This document shows positions 43,688-53,900 of a DNA stretch of 64,000 bases, piece by piece. The stretch comes from Spirochaetes bacterium GWE1_32_154 (lineage in GTDB: Bacteria > Spirochaetota > GWE2-31-10). The translations under genes were made by a program, and so were the position numbers. The DNA lies in contig MIAY01000033.1 of the NCBI GenBank assembly GCA_001829315.1, positions 55,319 to 119,318 on the forward strand, in the 5' to 3' direction. A model generated the notes under the pieces. That model worked only from the letters and a program-made list of their open reading frames with translations, did no database searches and was not told where the DNA came from. Position 1 is the first letter of the stretch. Each line of letters begins with the position of its first letter.

Positions 43688-44452
43688 ATGGATACAACAG
43701 CATTTACTCTGTCATCTGTTAATTTTCAATACAATAAATCGCCGGTACTCAATACTATTTCACTCACAATCGAAAAAGGGAAATTCACATCAATCTGTGG
43801 TAAAAACGGATCCGGGAAATCAACGCTGCTCAAATTACTTGCCGGTATATTAAAACAACAATCAGGGGAAATCTTTTTATATGACAAAAAGATTACTGAA
43901 TATAAAAGCCGGTCTTTATACAAAATAATGTCTTATGTTCCACAAGTTCATACTATTGAAATACCGTTAACCGTCAGCGAAATAATTTTAACCGGTCGAC
44001 ACCCCTACCATAATTTAATAGAACAGGACAAAACACTCGATTTCACACTTCTTGATAAAACACTTAACGCAACCGGTTTAACGAAATATAAAGATTCTTT
44101 ATTTAATAATTTATCCGGTGGTGAAAAACAGAAAGTTCTTATAGCCCGTGCGTTATGCCAGTCAGATGATATTATTTTACTTGATGAACCGACTTCGTCT
44201 CTCGACATTGGGAATAAAATAGAAATCATGGAAATCCTTCATGAGTTATCACGAAATGGAACAACTGTTATTACTGTAAGCCATGATATTAATGAAGTCA
44301 ATAACTATGCGGATACCGTTATTTTTATCGTTGATAATCAAGCTGTTACCGGCACAAAAGAAAGTTTAATGAATGAACAATATCTGGGTACTCTTTATAA
44401 TGCAAATATTCAATCAGTTGAATATAATGGAAAAAAACTCTTTTATTATTAG
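43688..44452 (+). CDS. ABC transporter ATP-binding protein (FhuC/BtuD-type)
   Basis: This 254-residue ATPase has Walker A GKNGSGKS at 38-45, the Q-loop SYVPQVH, the signature LSGGEKQKVLIARAL, Walker B IILLDEPTSSLD and the switch His in TVSHDIN. It energises the FecCD permease encoded just upstream. Nine bases separate it from the cysteine-desulfurase-like gene. Confidence 0.95.
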   Translation: MDTTAFTLSSVNFQYNKSPVLNTISLTIEKGKFTSICGKNGSGKSTLLKLLAGILKQQSGEIFLYDKKITEYKSRSLYKIMSYVPQVHTIEIPLTVSEIILTGRHPYHNLIEQDKTLDFTLLDKTLNATGLTKYKDSLFNNLSGGEKQKVLIARALCQSDDIILLDEPTSSLDIGNKIEIMEILHELSRNGTTVITVSHDINEVNNYADTVIFIVDNQAVTGTKESLMNEQYLGTLYNANIQSVEYNGKKLFYY

Positions 44453-44460
44453 AGGTTTAC

Positions 44461-45654
44461 ATGGCTTGTCAATGTGAAAATCTTAAACGACTTGAAAAAA
44501 AATTCGGCAAACATCCCATAACAAATAAGCCTGTTTATTTAGATTACGCAGCCTCCACTATCCCGGACTTACGAACGGTTGCAGAATTTGAAAGAATTTG
44601 TCGCACTATCATAGGAAACCCGTCAAGTTTTCATTACGCAGGACTTCTATCCGCTCAGGAACTTGAGACATCACGGGAAACTGTCGCATCATACTTAGGA
44701 TGGAAACCCGGGGAAATATATTTCTGCAGCGGTGGAACTGAGGCTTTAAATACGGCAATTTTTGGTTTACGAACTAAAAAATCTAAATTTATAACAACAG
44801 CAATTGAACACGCTTCAATAATGAAACCGGTTGAATATCTGGCAAAAAAAGGTTTTTTAACATCTATTATACCTGTTGATGCAGATGGCAGAATTAATAT
44901 TGAAGTATTGCAAAACGAACTAGACAGTTCACGCGAAAATATTTTTATTTACTCACCGGTCAACCATGAAACCGGCTCAATTCAATTGATTAAAGAAATA
45001 TTTGATGCTGTCAAAAAAGTAAATGGTATAGTTATAATGGATGCTGTTCAAACAATGAGCAAATTATTACCAAACTACTGGGCTTGTTATGCAGATTGCA
45101 TAGCTCTTTCAAGTCATAAAGTGTATGCGCCCAAAGGAAGCGGGGCGTTATGTATAAAAAAAAACATCCATATTCGTCCGATGCGATTTGGCGGAAATCA
45201 GGAAAACGGTTTATTTCCCGGAACTCCCAATCTACCGGGGATTGCAGCTTTTGCAAAGTCAATTACAATTTTGCGTGATGATTTTATAAACGACACAGCT
45301 CACTTAAACGGGTTAACACAAGACTTGAAAAATTTATTAAAGAAACTTGATGTTCCGGTTATAATTAACTCACCGGAAACTTCCGTTCCAGGTATTTTAA
45401 ATTTCTCGTTACCATCTATTGATAATATCGAGAAATTGATCATCTTTTTAACACAAAAAAATATAAGCATCAGCCGGTTTTCAGCCTGTTCAAAAACGAT
45501 TAATATACCGTCACTTATTTTAACAAAAATGGGAATTGATAAAGAGCGGGCAATGAAATCTTTGCGAATATCATTAGGAAAATTTTCAACCCGTGATGAT
45601 TTATTTAAACTTTTACATGCGATCAATGACTATTGTAAGAAAAACAATTTTTGA
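44461..45654 (+). CDS. Cysteine-desulfurase-like class V aminotransferase
   Basis: This 397-residue PLP enzyme has YLDYAASTIP, GNPSSFHYAG, FCSGGTEALNTAIFG, the PLP-contacting His in TTAIEHASIM, the Schiff-base Lys in SSHKVYAPKGSGAL, and the active-site Cys in FSACSKTI with an extended loop. This corresponds to NifS/IscS enzymes, which release sulfur from cysteine. It has an extra N-terminal region with two Cys (CQCE) that might bind metal. It is the last gene of the uptake operon, a link between imported metal cofactor and Fe-S assembly by inference. Confidence 0.88.
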   Translation: MACQCENLKRLEKKFGKHPITNKPVYLDYAASTIPDLRTVAEFERICRTIIGNPSSFHYAGLLSAQELETSRETVASYLGWKPGEIYFCSGGTEALNTAIFGLRTKKSKFITTAIEHASIMKPVEYLAKKGFLTSIIPVDADGRINIEVLQNELDSSRENIFIYSPVNHETGSIQLIKEIFDAVKKVNGIVIMDAVQTMSKLLPNYWACYADCIALSSHKVYAPKGSGALCIKKNIHIRPMRFGGNQENGLFPGTPNLPGIAAFAKSITILRDDFINDTAHLNGLTQDLKNLLKKLDVPVIINSPETSVPGILNFSLPSIDNIEKLIIFLTQKNISISRFSACSKTINIPSLILTKMGIDKERAMKSLRISLGKFSTRDDLFKLLHAINDYCKKNNF

Positions 45655-45731
45655 AAATCCTATAAAATAAATTGTTGTAAATATTTCGCAGTTTTTTCAC
45701 GTTTCTTGCTTTAATATCATTGGAGGAAACA

Positions 45732-46697
45732 ATGAAGAAACAGAATGACACACAAAATCAAATCGGATATAATGAATCTGAGGATATAAATATGACATCA
45801 CGATACATTAATCCATATACAGACTTCGGTTTTAAAAAATTATTTGGAGAGGAAGGGAGTAAACATTTACTTAAAGACTTCTTGAATGAACTTCTGCCAA
45901 AGAAATATACAATAGCCGAACTGACTTTCAATAATAACGAACAACTCGGTGATAATAAATATGAAAGAAATTCAGTATTTGATATACATTGCACCGGTGT
46001 TGATAAAACAGTTTTTATTGTTGAAATGCAAAAAGCAAAAATTAACTATTTCAAAGACCGTGCTATATTCTACACAACTTTTCCTATACGGAACATGGCT
46101 GAAAAAGGTGACTGGGATTTTAACTTAAAACCTGTTTTTTGTATTGCCATTCTTGATTTTGAATTTCATAATGAAGAACGAAAACAATCTGACCACATAA
46201 GTTATGTTGAATTAAAAGATCAATACTGCCAGAAATTCTATGATAAACTTGCCTACATTTTTATAGAAATGCCCAAATTTAATAAAAATGAAAATGAACT
46301 TAAAAACCACTTCGACAAATGGCTCTATTTTCTTAAAAACCTCGAAAATTTTGCTGCCATCCCTGAAATCCTGAATGAACCGGTTTTTAAAGAGGGGTTT
46401 AAGAAAGCTGAGATAGCAAACTTTAATAAAAATCAATTAATAGAATATGAGAGAAGCCTAAAGAACTATTGGGATGCAACTGCTATGATAAAAACAGCGT
46501 TTGATGATGGAAAACTTGAGGGCATTCAAGAAGGAATTGAAAATGAGAAAAAGCTTACTATTGAAAAAACGAAGCAAACCGCAATAATTATGTATTCGGA
46601 CGGTTTTACTATTGAGCAAATTGTTAAATATACCGATCTTGGTGAAGAAGAGGTTAAGAAGCTCATCGGGGATATTAATAACAAAGAGCAGGTCTAA
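45732..46697 (+). CDS. Rpn family PD-(D/E)XK nuclease (transposase_31/PDDEXK_2)
   Basis: About 321 residues. The N-terminus RYINPYTDFGFKKLFGEEG and the nuclease core with VFDIHCTGVDKTVFIVEMQKA (D...ExQ) are the Rpn hallmark; FYTTFPIRNM and FCIAILDFEF follow. E. coli RpnA-type proteins are DNA endonucleases that promote RecA-independent recombination. The C-terminus (GKLEGIQEGIENEKKL...) is a charged helix typical of the family. GGAGG five bases before 45732 sets the start, though an internal ATG at 45792 also has an SD. Such genes are often multi-copy and mobile in spirochaetes. Confidence 0.9.
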   Translation: MKKQNDTQNQIGYNESEDINMTSRYINPYTDFGFKKLFGEEGSKHLLKDFLNELLPKKYTIAELTFNNNEQLGDNKYERNSVFDIHCTGVDKTVFIVEMQKAKINYFKDRAIFYTTFPIRNMAEKGDWDFNLKPVFCIAILDFEFHNEERKQSDHISYVELKDQYCQKFYDKLAYIFIEMPKFNKNENELKNHFDKWLYFLKNLENFAAIPEILNEPVFKEGFKKAEIANFNKNQLIEYERSLKNYWDATAMIKTAFDDGKLEGIQEGIENEKKLTIEKTKQTAIIMYSDGFTIEQIVKYTDLGEEEVKKLIGDINNKEQV

Positions 46698-46795
46698 AGG
46701 ATTTTTTCATGCAGAGTTAGTGAGTTCGCAGAGATTAGTGTGTTTAGTTCATAAGTCTACATAGATAATTTGAAAACTTTAGTGAATTTTAAATA

Positions 46796-46823
46796 AAGAA
46801 AACCACTAACAAGTGGTTTTCTT
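46796..46823. terminator. Bidirectional terminator between rpn and fabV
   Basis: AAGAAAACCACT, loop AACA, AGTGGTTTTCTT: about twelve base pairs between convergent genes, with T-rich flanks on both strands. Confidence 0.8.
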
Positions 46824-46829
46824 CTATTA

Positions 46830-48020
46830 TTATATTAATGTAATATTTGCAGTTGGATCAACATCTTTCTCGTAATCAACACCATCTACATCAAACCCGA
46901 AAAGTCTGAAAAAATCTTTTCTGTACCCGTCAAGGTCACAAAAGGTTCGTATATTATCATCGGTAATCTGATCCCAGATTGCTGAAATCTCTTTTTGAAC
47001 ATCTTCACGCATTTCCCAATCGTCAATTCTGATTCTTTTCTCATTATCAACTTTTGGTGTATTACCATTATAAAGATGTTCACTATACAACCGGTAAACC
47101 TGCTGAATACAATCTTCGTGAATATTTTTTTCTTTCATTGATTTATACAGTAACGAAATATATAAAGGAACAGCCGGTATTGCAGAACTTGCCTGAGTTA
47201 CCAGTGCTTTATTTACAGAAACAAATGCCCGTCCATTAATTTTTGCAAGTTTTTCCGTTAATGAAAAAGCTGTTTTTTCAAGATGTTCTTTTGCCCGTCC
47301 AATTGTACCGTCTCTATAAATCGGATATGTTAAAACCGGTCCGATATATGAATATGCCACCGTTGTTGCATTTGCATCAAGAACATCAGCTTTTAAGAGT
47401 GCATCAATCCACATTTCCCAATCTTCCCCACCCATTACATAGATGGTTTTTTCAATGTCTTCTTCTGTTGCAGCCGGAAGAGTGACATCGCCTATTTTAC
47501 CTGTAGAAAAATTAAGCGTTTTTGTCGTGTACTCTTTACCGATAGGCTTAAGTGTTGAAGCAAAAACTTCACCGGTATCAGGATTTGTTCTTTTTGGAGA
47601 AGCGATACTGTAAATTACAGCATCAATTTTCCCGATTTTTTCTTTAATCAAGGCAATTGTTTTATTTTTTATGTCATTAGAAAAAGCATCACCATTTATA
47701 CTCCATGATTTCTTACCATTCTTAGTCGATAATTCTTCAAAGTGAGCAGTATTATACATGCCGGCAGATGCAGTTCTACCTTCTTCTGCATTTCGTTCAA
47801 AGAAAATACCAATTGTATTAGCATTACATCCAAAAGCAGAAACAATTCTTGAAGCCATACCATATCCGGTTGAAGCTCCAATAATTAAAACATTCTTTGG
47901 TCCGTTTTCAATTTTCTTTTTGCTTTGAACATAATCTATCTGTTCTATAATGTTTTTTCTACAACCATCAGGATGCGCTGAAAAACACATATAGTTTCTT
48001 ACAACGGGTTTAATTATCAT
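46830..48020 (-). CDS. fabV: Trans-2-enoyl-ACP/CoA reductase FabV
   Basis: This 396-residue enzyme catalyses the last step of fatty acid elongation or crotonyl-CoA reduction with NADH. NADH-binding GASTGYG is at 48-54; the FabV active-site Y-x8-K is Tyr235 to Lys244; SIASPKRTNPDTG and YVMGGEDWEMWI are also family signatures. Treponema denticola Ter is the best known relative. It faces an SGNH hydrolase gene across a 163-base divergent region that holds its promoter and a palindrome. Start SD AAGGAAGG. Confidence 0.95.
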   Translation of the reverse strand: MIIKPVVRNYMCFSAHPDGCRKNIIEQIDYVQSKKKIENGPKNVLIIGASTGYGMASRIVSAFGCNANTIGIFFERNAEEGRTASAGMYNTAHFEELSTKNGKKSWSINGDAFSNDIKNKTIALIKEKIGKIDAVIYSIASPKRTNPDTGEVFASTLKPIGKEYTTKTLNFSTGKIGDVTLPAATEEDIEKTIYVMGGEDWEMWIDALLKADVLDANATTVAYSYIGPVLTYPIYRDGTIGRAKEHLEKTAFSLTEKLAKINGRAFVSVNKALVTQASSAIPAVPLYISLLYKSMKEKNIHEDCIQQVYRLYSEHLYNGNTPKVDNEKRIRIDDWEMREDVQKEISAIWDQITDDNIRTFCDLDGYRKDFFRLFGFDVDGVDYEKDVDPTANITLI

Positions 48021-48105
48021 TATTTATCCTTCCTTAAAAAATATCAGATTCTTTTTTTGATTTATCATAATAAATATTATAAGATAAAATCATATATTTC
48101 AATGT

Positions 48106-48134
48106 ATATTAGCAATATTATAAATTGTCGTCAA
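48106..48134 (-). promoter_or_regulatory. Promoter candidate of fabV
   Basis: Minus strand TTGACG (48134-48129), 17-base spacer, TAATAT (48111-48106). The leader to the fabV ATG would be about 80 bases. The TGACC/GGTCA palindrome lies about 20 bases upstream of the -35. Confidence 0.5.
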
Positions 48135-48152
48135 TTAATTTAGTAAAAAAGT

Positions 48153-48166
48153 TGACCAGGCGGTCA
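48153..48166. promoter_or_regulatory. TetR-type operator candidate
   Basis: TGACC-AGGC-GGTCA, a five-base palindrome with a four-base spacer resembling 'GACCG..CGGTC' sites of TetR-family regulators. It lies between fabV and the SGNH hydrolase gene. No regulator gene is adjacent. Confidence 0.4.
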
Positions 48167-48183
48167 TATTCAGGAGATTCTTT

Positions 48184-48855
48184 GTGAAAAATATTTTTGT
48201 ATTTTTAATTCTCTTTTCTGTTTGTATGTATTTGAGCCCTGAAAGTAAAATTCTCAGTGTACTTAATAAAATGTCAACCGGTCAAAATGTTACAATAGTG
48301 TGTTACGGAGACAGCATTACCTGGGGATATGAAACTTTTTTTGTTCAAAGTAAAAATAATTATCCCGTAATTCTTGAAAAAGAACTTCAAAAAAAATATA
48401 ATAATCAAACTATTTCTGTCATTAATAAAGGTAAAAACTCAATGACATCAAAATGGGGTTCAGATAATCTTCAAAGCCTTGTTATTGATGAAAAACCTGA
48501 CTTAGTCATTGTCTCTTTTGGAATCAATGATGTCATTTATCTCAATAGTATCAGTAATTTCCAAAAAAATATGCTTACCATCTATAATGAATTGGAAAAA
48601 AATGAAATTGCAAATTTATTTCTAACCCCGACACCTGTTTTAGGCGGTTACAAACGGGGAGTTAAAGAATACTCAAATAAAATCACCGAATCATATATTC
48701 AAAATAACATTCAATTTCTGAATCTCTATGATAATTTTGATTCAATTTTAAACTCAACGACAATGCCGTTAAAAGTTTTGCCGGATTTTATTCATCCTGT
48801 GTATAGTTATAGTGAAATCGCTGATCAGATAATTACTTACTTTTCTACATTTTAA
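48184..48855 (+). CDS. SGNH/GDSL-type lipase or esterase, exported
   Basis: This 223-residue protein starts with GTG (SD CAGGAG, seven bases away). A signal peptide is present in the first about 20 residues. SGNH blocks: YGDSITWG (Ser44), a Gly/Asn block near NKGKNSM, VSFGINDV (Asn115), and PDFIHPVYS with the catalytic Asp-x-x-His near the C-terminus. It is a secreted hydrolase of lipid, sugar-ester or peptidoglycan acetyl groups. Sixteen bases separate it from ppk2. Confidence 0.85.
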   Translation: MKNIFVFLILFSVCMYLSPESKILSVLNKMSTGQNVTIVCYGDSITWGYETFFVQSKNNYPVILEKELQKKYNNQTISVINKGKNSMTSKWGSDNLQSLVIDEKPDLVIVSFGINDVIYLNSISNFQKNMLTIYNELEKNEIANLFLTPTPVLGGYKRGVKEYSNKITESYIQNNIQFLNLYDNFDSILNSTTMPLKVLPDFIHPVYSYSEIADQIITYFSTF

Positions 48856-48870
48856 AATCAGGAGTTTGTA

Positions 48871-49692
48871 ATGGGAAAAAACAAAGATTCAAAAGATATG
48901 TCAAAAAAAGACTATTATAAGGAAATAGAAAAGTTTACCGTAGAACTTGTCAAATGGCAGGAATGGATTAAATTTAAACAATTGAAGATTCTGGTTATTT
49001 TTGAAGGTCGCGATGCAGCCGGAAAAGGCGGAGCAATTAAAACAATAACTGCCCCGTTAAACCCGCGTTCATGTCGTGTAGTTGCATTACCCGCACCGAC
49101 AGACCGTGAGAAAACGCAATGGTATTTTCAGAGATATGTAGCTCAACTTCCAGCTGGAGGTGAAATTGTTATTTTTGACAGGTCATGGTACAATCGAGCC
49201 GGTGTTGAAAGAGTTATGGGTTTTTGTACCGATGAGGAATATACCGAATTTACCCATTCAGTTACAGAATTTGAAAAAATGCTCGTTCGTTCAGGTATTC
49301 AAATCATAAAGTACTGGCTCTCTGTAAGTGATGATGAACAGGAAAATAGATTTCGTGATAGAATGGAAGATTCAACGAAACAATGGAAATTATCACCTAT
49401 GGATATGTCGGCACGATCAAAATGGGTCGAATATTCAAAAGCAAAGGACGATATGTTTATTTTCAGTCACATTCCTGAAGCACCATGGAATGTTGTTGAT
49501 GCGGATAACAAACGCTCTGCCCGGCTTAATATTATCTCTCACTTGTTAAATCAGACTCACTATGAGGATTTAACACCAAATGCATTAAGTCTCCCGCCAA
49601 GACAGGAAGCAGGTGATTATTGCCGTCCGCCATTTGAAAATCAGAATTTTATCCCGCTTGTTTATCCTAAAAAAAAGAAAAATAAAGAATAA
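48871..49692 (+). CDS. ppk2: Polyphosphate kinase 2 (PPK2 class I-like)
   Basis: This 273-residue enzyme uses polyphosphate to phosphorylate nucleoside diphosphates, or runs the reverse. The Walker A is FEGRDAAGKGGAIK (about 45-58), VVALPAPTDREKTQWYFQRYV, in pieces, and the Walker B IFDRSWYNRAGVERVMGFC. The lid and MDMSARSKWVEYSKAKDDMF follow, then NVVDADNKRSARLN. Length fits a one-domain PPK2. Cytoplasmic. SD CAGGAG. Confidence 0.94.
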   Translation: MGKNKDSKDMSKKDYYKEIEKFTVELVKWQEWIKFKQLKILVIFEGRDAAGKGGAIKTITAPLNPRSCRVVALPAPTDREKTQWYFQRYVAQLPAGGEIVIFDRSWYNRAGVERVMGFCTDEEYTEFTHSVTEFEKMLVRSGIQIIKYWLSVSDDEQENRFRDRMEDSTKQWKLSPMDMSARSKWVEYSKAKDDMFIFSHIPEAPWNVVDADNKRSARLNIISHLLNQTHYEDLTPNALSLPPRQEAGDYCRPPFENQNFIPLVYPKKKKNKE

Positions 49693-49821
49693 TTGAGGCT
49701 CTATAGAGTTGCTTTTTTGCCTGAGAGCTTCTCTATTGACATAGTTTACATTTAGTTTTATATTATTTTTCAAAACTATGTAAATTTTTATTACAATTAT
49801 GCTTGTTAAGGATTTTTTTTA

Positions 49822-50946
49822 ATGAAAAAAATGTTTGCCTTTTTTCTTATTTTCCTTAATATTTCACTATTTGCTGATGATGTCAGCGATTTCACCGGTT
49901 TTTCTTTAAATACTGATTTGAAGACATTTCATGCGTTACAACCTCAATATAAAAAATCACTGATGGCAAAATTCGGGACTCAATGGATCTATTCCGGTGA
50001 AATTACCGGTAACTCTGATATTGAATATATACTAATTAAAGGAACACAACATAAAGTTCTACCCGAAAATAATTATATTTACTCTTCCACATGTTCGATT
50101 AAATGTGATACATCAAATATTGATACACAATTTCAATTCTATAAAAATTATTTTCTCGATCGAAACTATACGATTCTTATTGAGTATCCTAACGAAATAA
50201 CAATGAAAAACAATCCATTTTATAATACAATACTAACAAAAAGAACAATTGGGGAAAGCGAATATGTATTAATTACATTTTATTTTACCAATAAAAAATA
50301 TTCAATAGATTTACTGGTTAATAATTTAAAATTATTACCATCAAAAAATGCACTTGAAGTTTCTTTCGGGGTTTCTTTTGATAACAACCTTGGAGTTTAT
50401 TCAATAAATTCTAATAAAAATTCAGTATATCTTGGCTTTGCTGCGGCTTTTCCTATTAGTATTGATTATTTTATAAACAAAAAAATATCATTTGGAGCAG
50501 GTGTAACCGCAAAAATAGGATCTAATATTTATATACCCAATCAAAATCTAAATTTTAATTCAAATGGGAAATTTACCAGTGTATTTTTTCTTAAAAATAA
50601 GTTTGCCAATAATTTTTATTCATTTATAGGACTGGAATACGGTGTTGCTATTCAATATAATTTTCTTTCACCATTTTTCGAATATGATACTCATTATATT
50701 TCTCCACACTGGTCATACGGGCCTTATTTGAATGTCAATTTTCGTAACAACAAATATAAATATTTTAAAGGAACTACCGGAATTTATTTTCAAGCATTAC
50801 TCGGACAAGCATTTTACTTTGTTCGGGGTAAGAAATTTTCAATATTTGAAAACACAATACTTACTAATCTAAACATTACCATTGGTGGCAATTTAGGTTT
50901 TGACATAACAATACTTGCGGGTCTTAATACCCGTAAAAAGAAATAG
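49822..50946 (+). CDS. Exported beta-rich protein, probably outer membrane
   Basis: This 374-residue protein has a signal peptide (MKKMFAFFLIFLNISLFA, cleavage near Ala18). Residues 20-165 are a polar domain with no recognised fold, containing SCTSIKCD-type Cys positions. From about 170 the strand pattern (LEVSFGVSFDNN, ISFGAGVTAKIGS, FASFIGLEYGVAIQY, FDITILAGL) suggests a porin-like barrel of perhaps eight to ten strands. It heads the lipoprotein and secretion island that follows; a plus-strand lipoprotein starts 13 bases later. Unknown function. Confidence 0.65.
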   Translation: MKKMFAFFLIFLNISLFADDVSDFTGFSLNTDLKTFHALQPQYKKSLMAKFGTQWIYSGEITGNSDIEYILIKGTQHKVLPENNYIYSSTCSIKCDTSNIDTQFQFYKNYFLDRNYTILIEYPNEITMKNNPFYNTILTKRTIGESEYVLITFYFTNKKYSIDLLVNNLKLLPSKNALEVSFGVSFDNNLGVYSINSNKNSVYLGFAAAFPISIDYFINKKISFGAGVTAKIGSNIYIPNQNLNFNSNGKFTSVFFLKNKFANNFYSFIGLEYGVAIQYNFLSPFFEYDTHYISPHWSYGPYLNVNFRNNKYKYFKGTTGIYFQALLGQAFYFVRGKKFSIFENTILTNLNITIGGNLGFDITILAGLNTRKKK

Positions 50947-50959
50947 AGGGGTGTTCATA

Positions 50960-53900
50960 ATGATACAATTTTTAAAATATTTATTTACAATATCAATTAT
51001 TCTTTTATCATCGTGCACACAAATAACCCGATTAGAGTTACCCGTTATTTCTATAACACTATCAAGTAAATCAATTGAAATATACCCTCAGAGCATTAAA
51101 GAACTAACAGCAATAATTTCACCGGCTAGCGAACCACAAGAAATTATCTGGAAATCTGATAATACGGCAATTGCCACCGTTTCTGAAAAAGGTCTTGTAA
51201 CCGGTGTTAGTGAAGGACAAACTATTATCAGAGCAGTTTTCAAATATGATGAATCAAAATCTGCACAATGTTCAGTAACAGTTGCCAAAACACCCGATAT
51301 AAAAGCTATTGAATGGCCGCCTGAGACAACTTTATCGAAAGGTGAAACAATATGGTACTCTTTTCAAGCAGAAACCGGTAAAACGTACAGTATCAGATGG
51401 AACGATAAATCAGGTAATTCAAATTCAGTTACTAATTTGACTGATATCGTTGTTTCTGCTTACAAATCAGACAAAATCACACCCTACTTTGAGGATATTG
51501 ACTCCGCTTATATCGTACCGCAAACAATCATTTCCTCTGAAGACGGATTAATTTATATAAAAATAACAGGATATAGAATCAGTGATGCAGGAAATTTTTC
51601 ATTACGATTTATTTGTCATGATGATTATCCAATTGAAACCCTTTCTATTATTGAAAATAACATAACTCTAATGGAAGAGTTTTCTATAAAACTAACGATC
51701 TCAACAACCCCTATTGAAGCTATTCAATCCTGTATCTGGAGTTCAGATAATAAATCTATAGCAACTGTTTCTACAACAGGGCTAATAACTGCTATTTCAG
51801 CAGGTTCAACGATAATCAGGGCTATATCAACAGCCAATTCTTCAAAATTAGCTCAATGCTTCATTACCGTTTTACCTATTAATCATTTAAGTAATAATGA
51901 GTGGCACGATAACTCAATAGAATCAGATGAGGTTCAATGGTATTCATTTGAAGGTAAAGCAGGTAGAACATCTTCCATTTATTGGAATGATGATTATGAA
52001 GGTGATAATACAAAAACTTGTTCTGTTCGTGTCTCAGCATATAAATCAAACAAAATTGATACCTATTTCACCAATGAAAATTACGGCTATCGCACCCCTC
52101 AAAAAATAACACCACCTGTAAATGAAAAAATATATTTGAAAGTACAGGGCTATGGAAGTAATTCCATTGGTACATTTGCCATAAAATTTCTATGCCAGGA
52201 AGATTTATCAATAACATCTTTAACAATAAATGATCAAAAGTTAACACTTATAAAAGCATCAACACATACCCTAAAACCAACAATATTCCCATCAGAGGCA
52301 ATTCAAAATGTTTCATGGACATCAAGCAATACATCAGTCGCAACAGTCTCTGATGCCGGTGTTGTTACCGGTATTGCAAATGGAACAGCTATAATAAAAG
52401 CAACTTCTACTCAGGATAATACAAAAAGTGCAGAATGTATTATATCAGTAAAATCAGATTTTACACTAGAGAATACTATATGGACTGCAAATTCATTACA
52501 AAATGACGAAGTTCAGTGGTATTCATTTGAAGGAATAGCAGGTAAAACATATTCCATTTATACTAATGATAATCTTCAAGGAGATACAACAAAGACAGCA
52601 AATATTGAGGTTTCAGCATATAAATCAGACAAAATTAATTCATATTTTAATAATAAAGCATATGGATATAGCTCACCAGAAAGAATAATAGCATCTGAAA
52701 ATGGAAAAATATTTTTAAAAATAGATGGTTATTGGAGTCATTCAAGTGGTACATTTGCCATAAAATATTTGTGTAATAATGAAATACCAATTGAATCGGT
52801 TAATATTACAAAAATTCCATCCACTACTTTTGAATCAACTACATACCAATTACAATGCTCTATCACACCTCTACTTGCTGTTCAAATTGTTACATGGTCT
52901 TCACTTAACGAATCAATTGCTACAGTTTCAGATAATGGTTTAGTTACAGCACTAACACCGGGAACGGCTGTTATTAGAGCAACATCTACGAATGACCCTT
53001 TGCAATACGCAGATTGCTCAACCACCATTACACCGCCAATTTCATTAACTTCTAATGAATGGACTGATGGCACATTTATTACCGGTGAAGTTAGCTGGTA
53101 TTCATTTGATGGAATATCAGGTAAAACATATTCTATTTATTGGAATGATGATAATGATGGTGATAATAAAAAAACAGCCGATATTTATGTTTCTGCATAT
53201 AAATCCGACAAAATTGATTCATATTTTTATAAAAAAGCATATGGATATAAATCACCAAGAACAATAACACCATCTGAAAATGGAAAAATATATTTAAAAG
53301 TAGAAGGCTATTGGAGTGATTCAAGTGGCACTTTTGCCATAAAATATTTGTGCAATAATGACATACCAATTGAGTCGATAGATATCGTAACTAATTCTCT
53401 GATTATTCGTGAATGTATTACATCACAATTAGAATATTCTATCACACCATTAATTGCAATTCAAACTGTTAATTGGTCATCACTTAATGAATCAATTGCT
53501 ACAGTTTCAGATATTGGTTTAGTTACTGCTCAATATCCCGGAACAACAGTGATACGGGCTACATCTACCAATGATCCATTAAAATATTCAGATTGTTCAA
53601 TAACCGTAACACCTTCAACTTCATTAACAACAAATGTATGGTTTGATGACACATTGATTTCCGGTAAAATTCAATGGTATTCATTTGATGCAATAGCAGG
53701 TAAAACATATTCAATTTATTTGAATGATAAAAATCAAGGTGATAATTCAAAAACCGCCACTATTTATGTTTCAGCATTTAAATCAGACAAAATTGATTCA
53801 TATTTTACCAATCAATATTATGCTTATAACTACCCTGAAAAAATAACACCCTCTGAAAATGGCAAAATATATTTACAAGTAAAAGGTTATTACAGCAATT

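Noticed and set aside
53055..53369. Open frames within the repeat lipoprotein on both strands
   Set aside because: They repeat with the period of the real gene and reflect its sequence, not separate genes.
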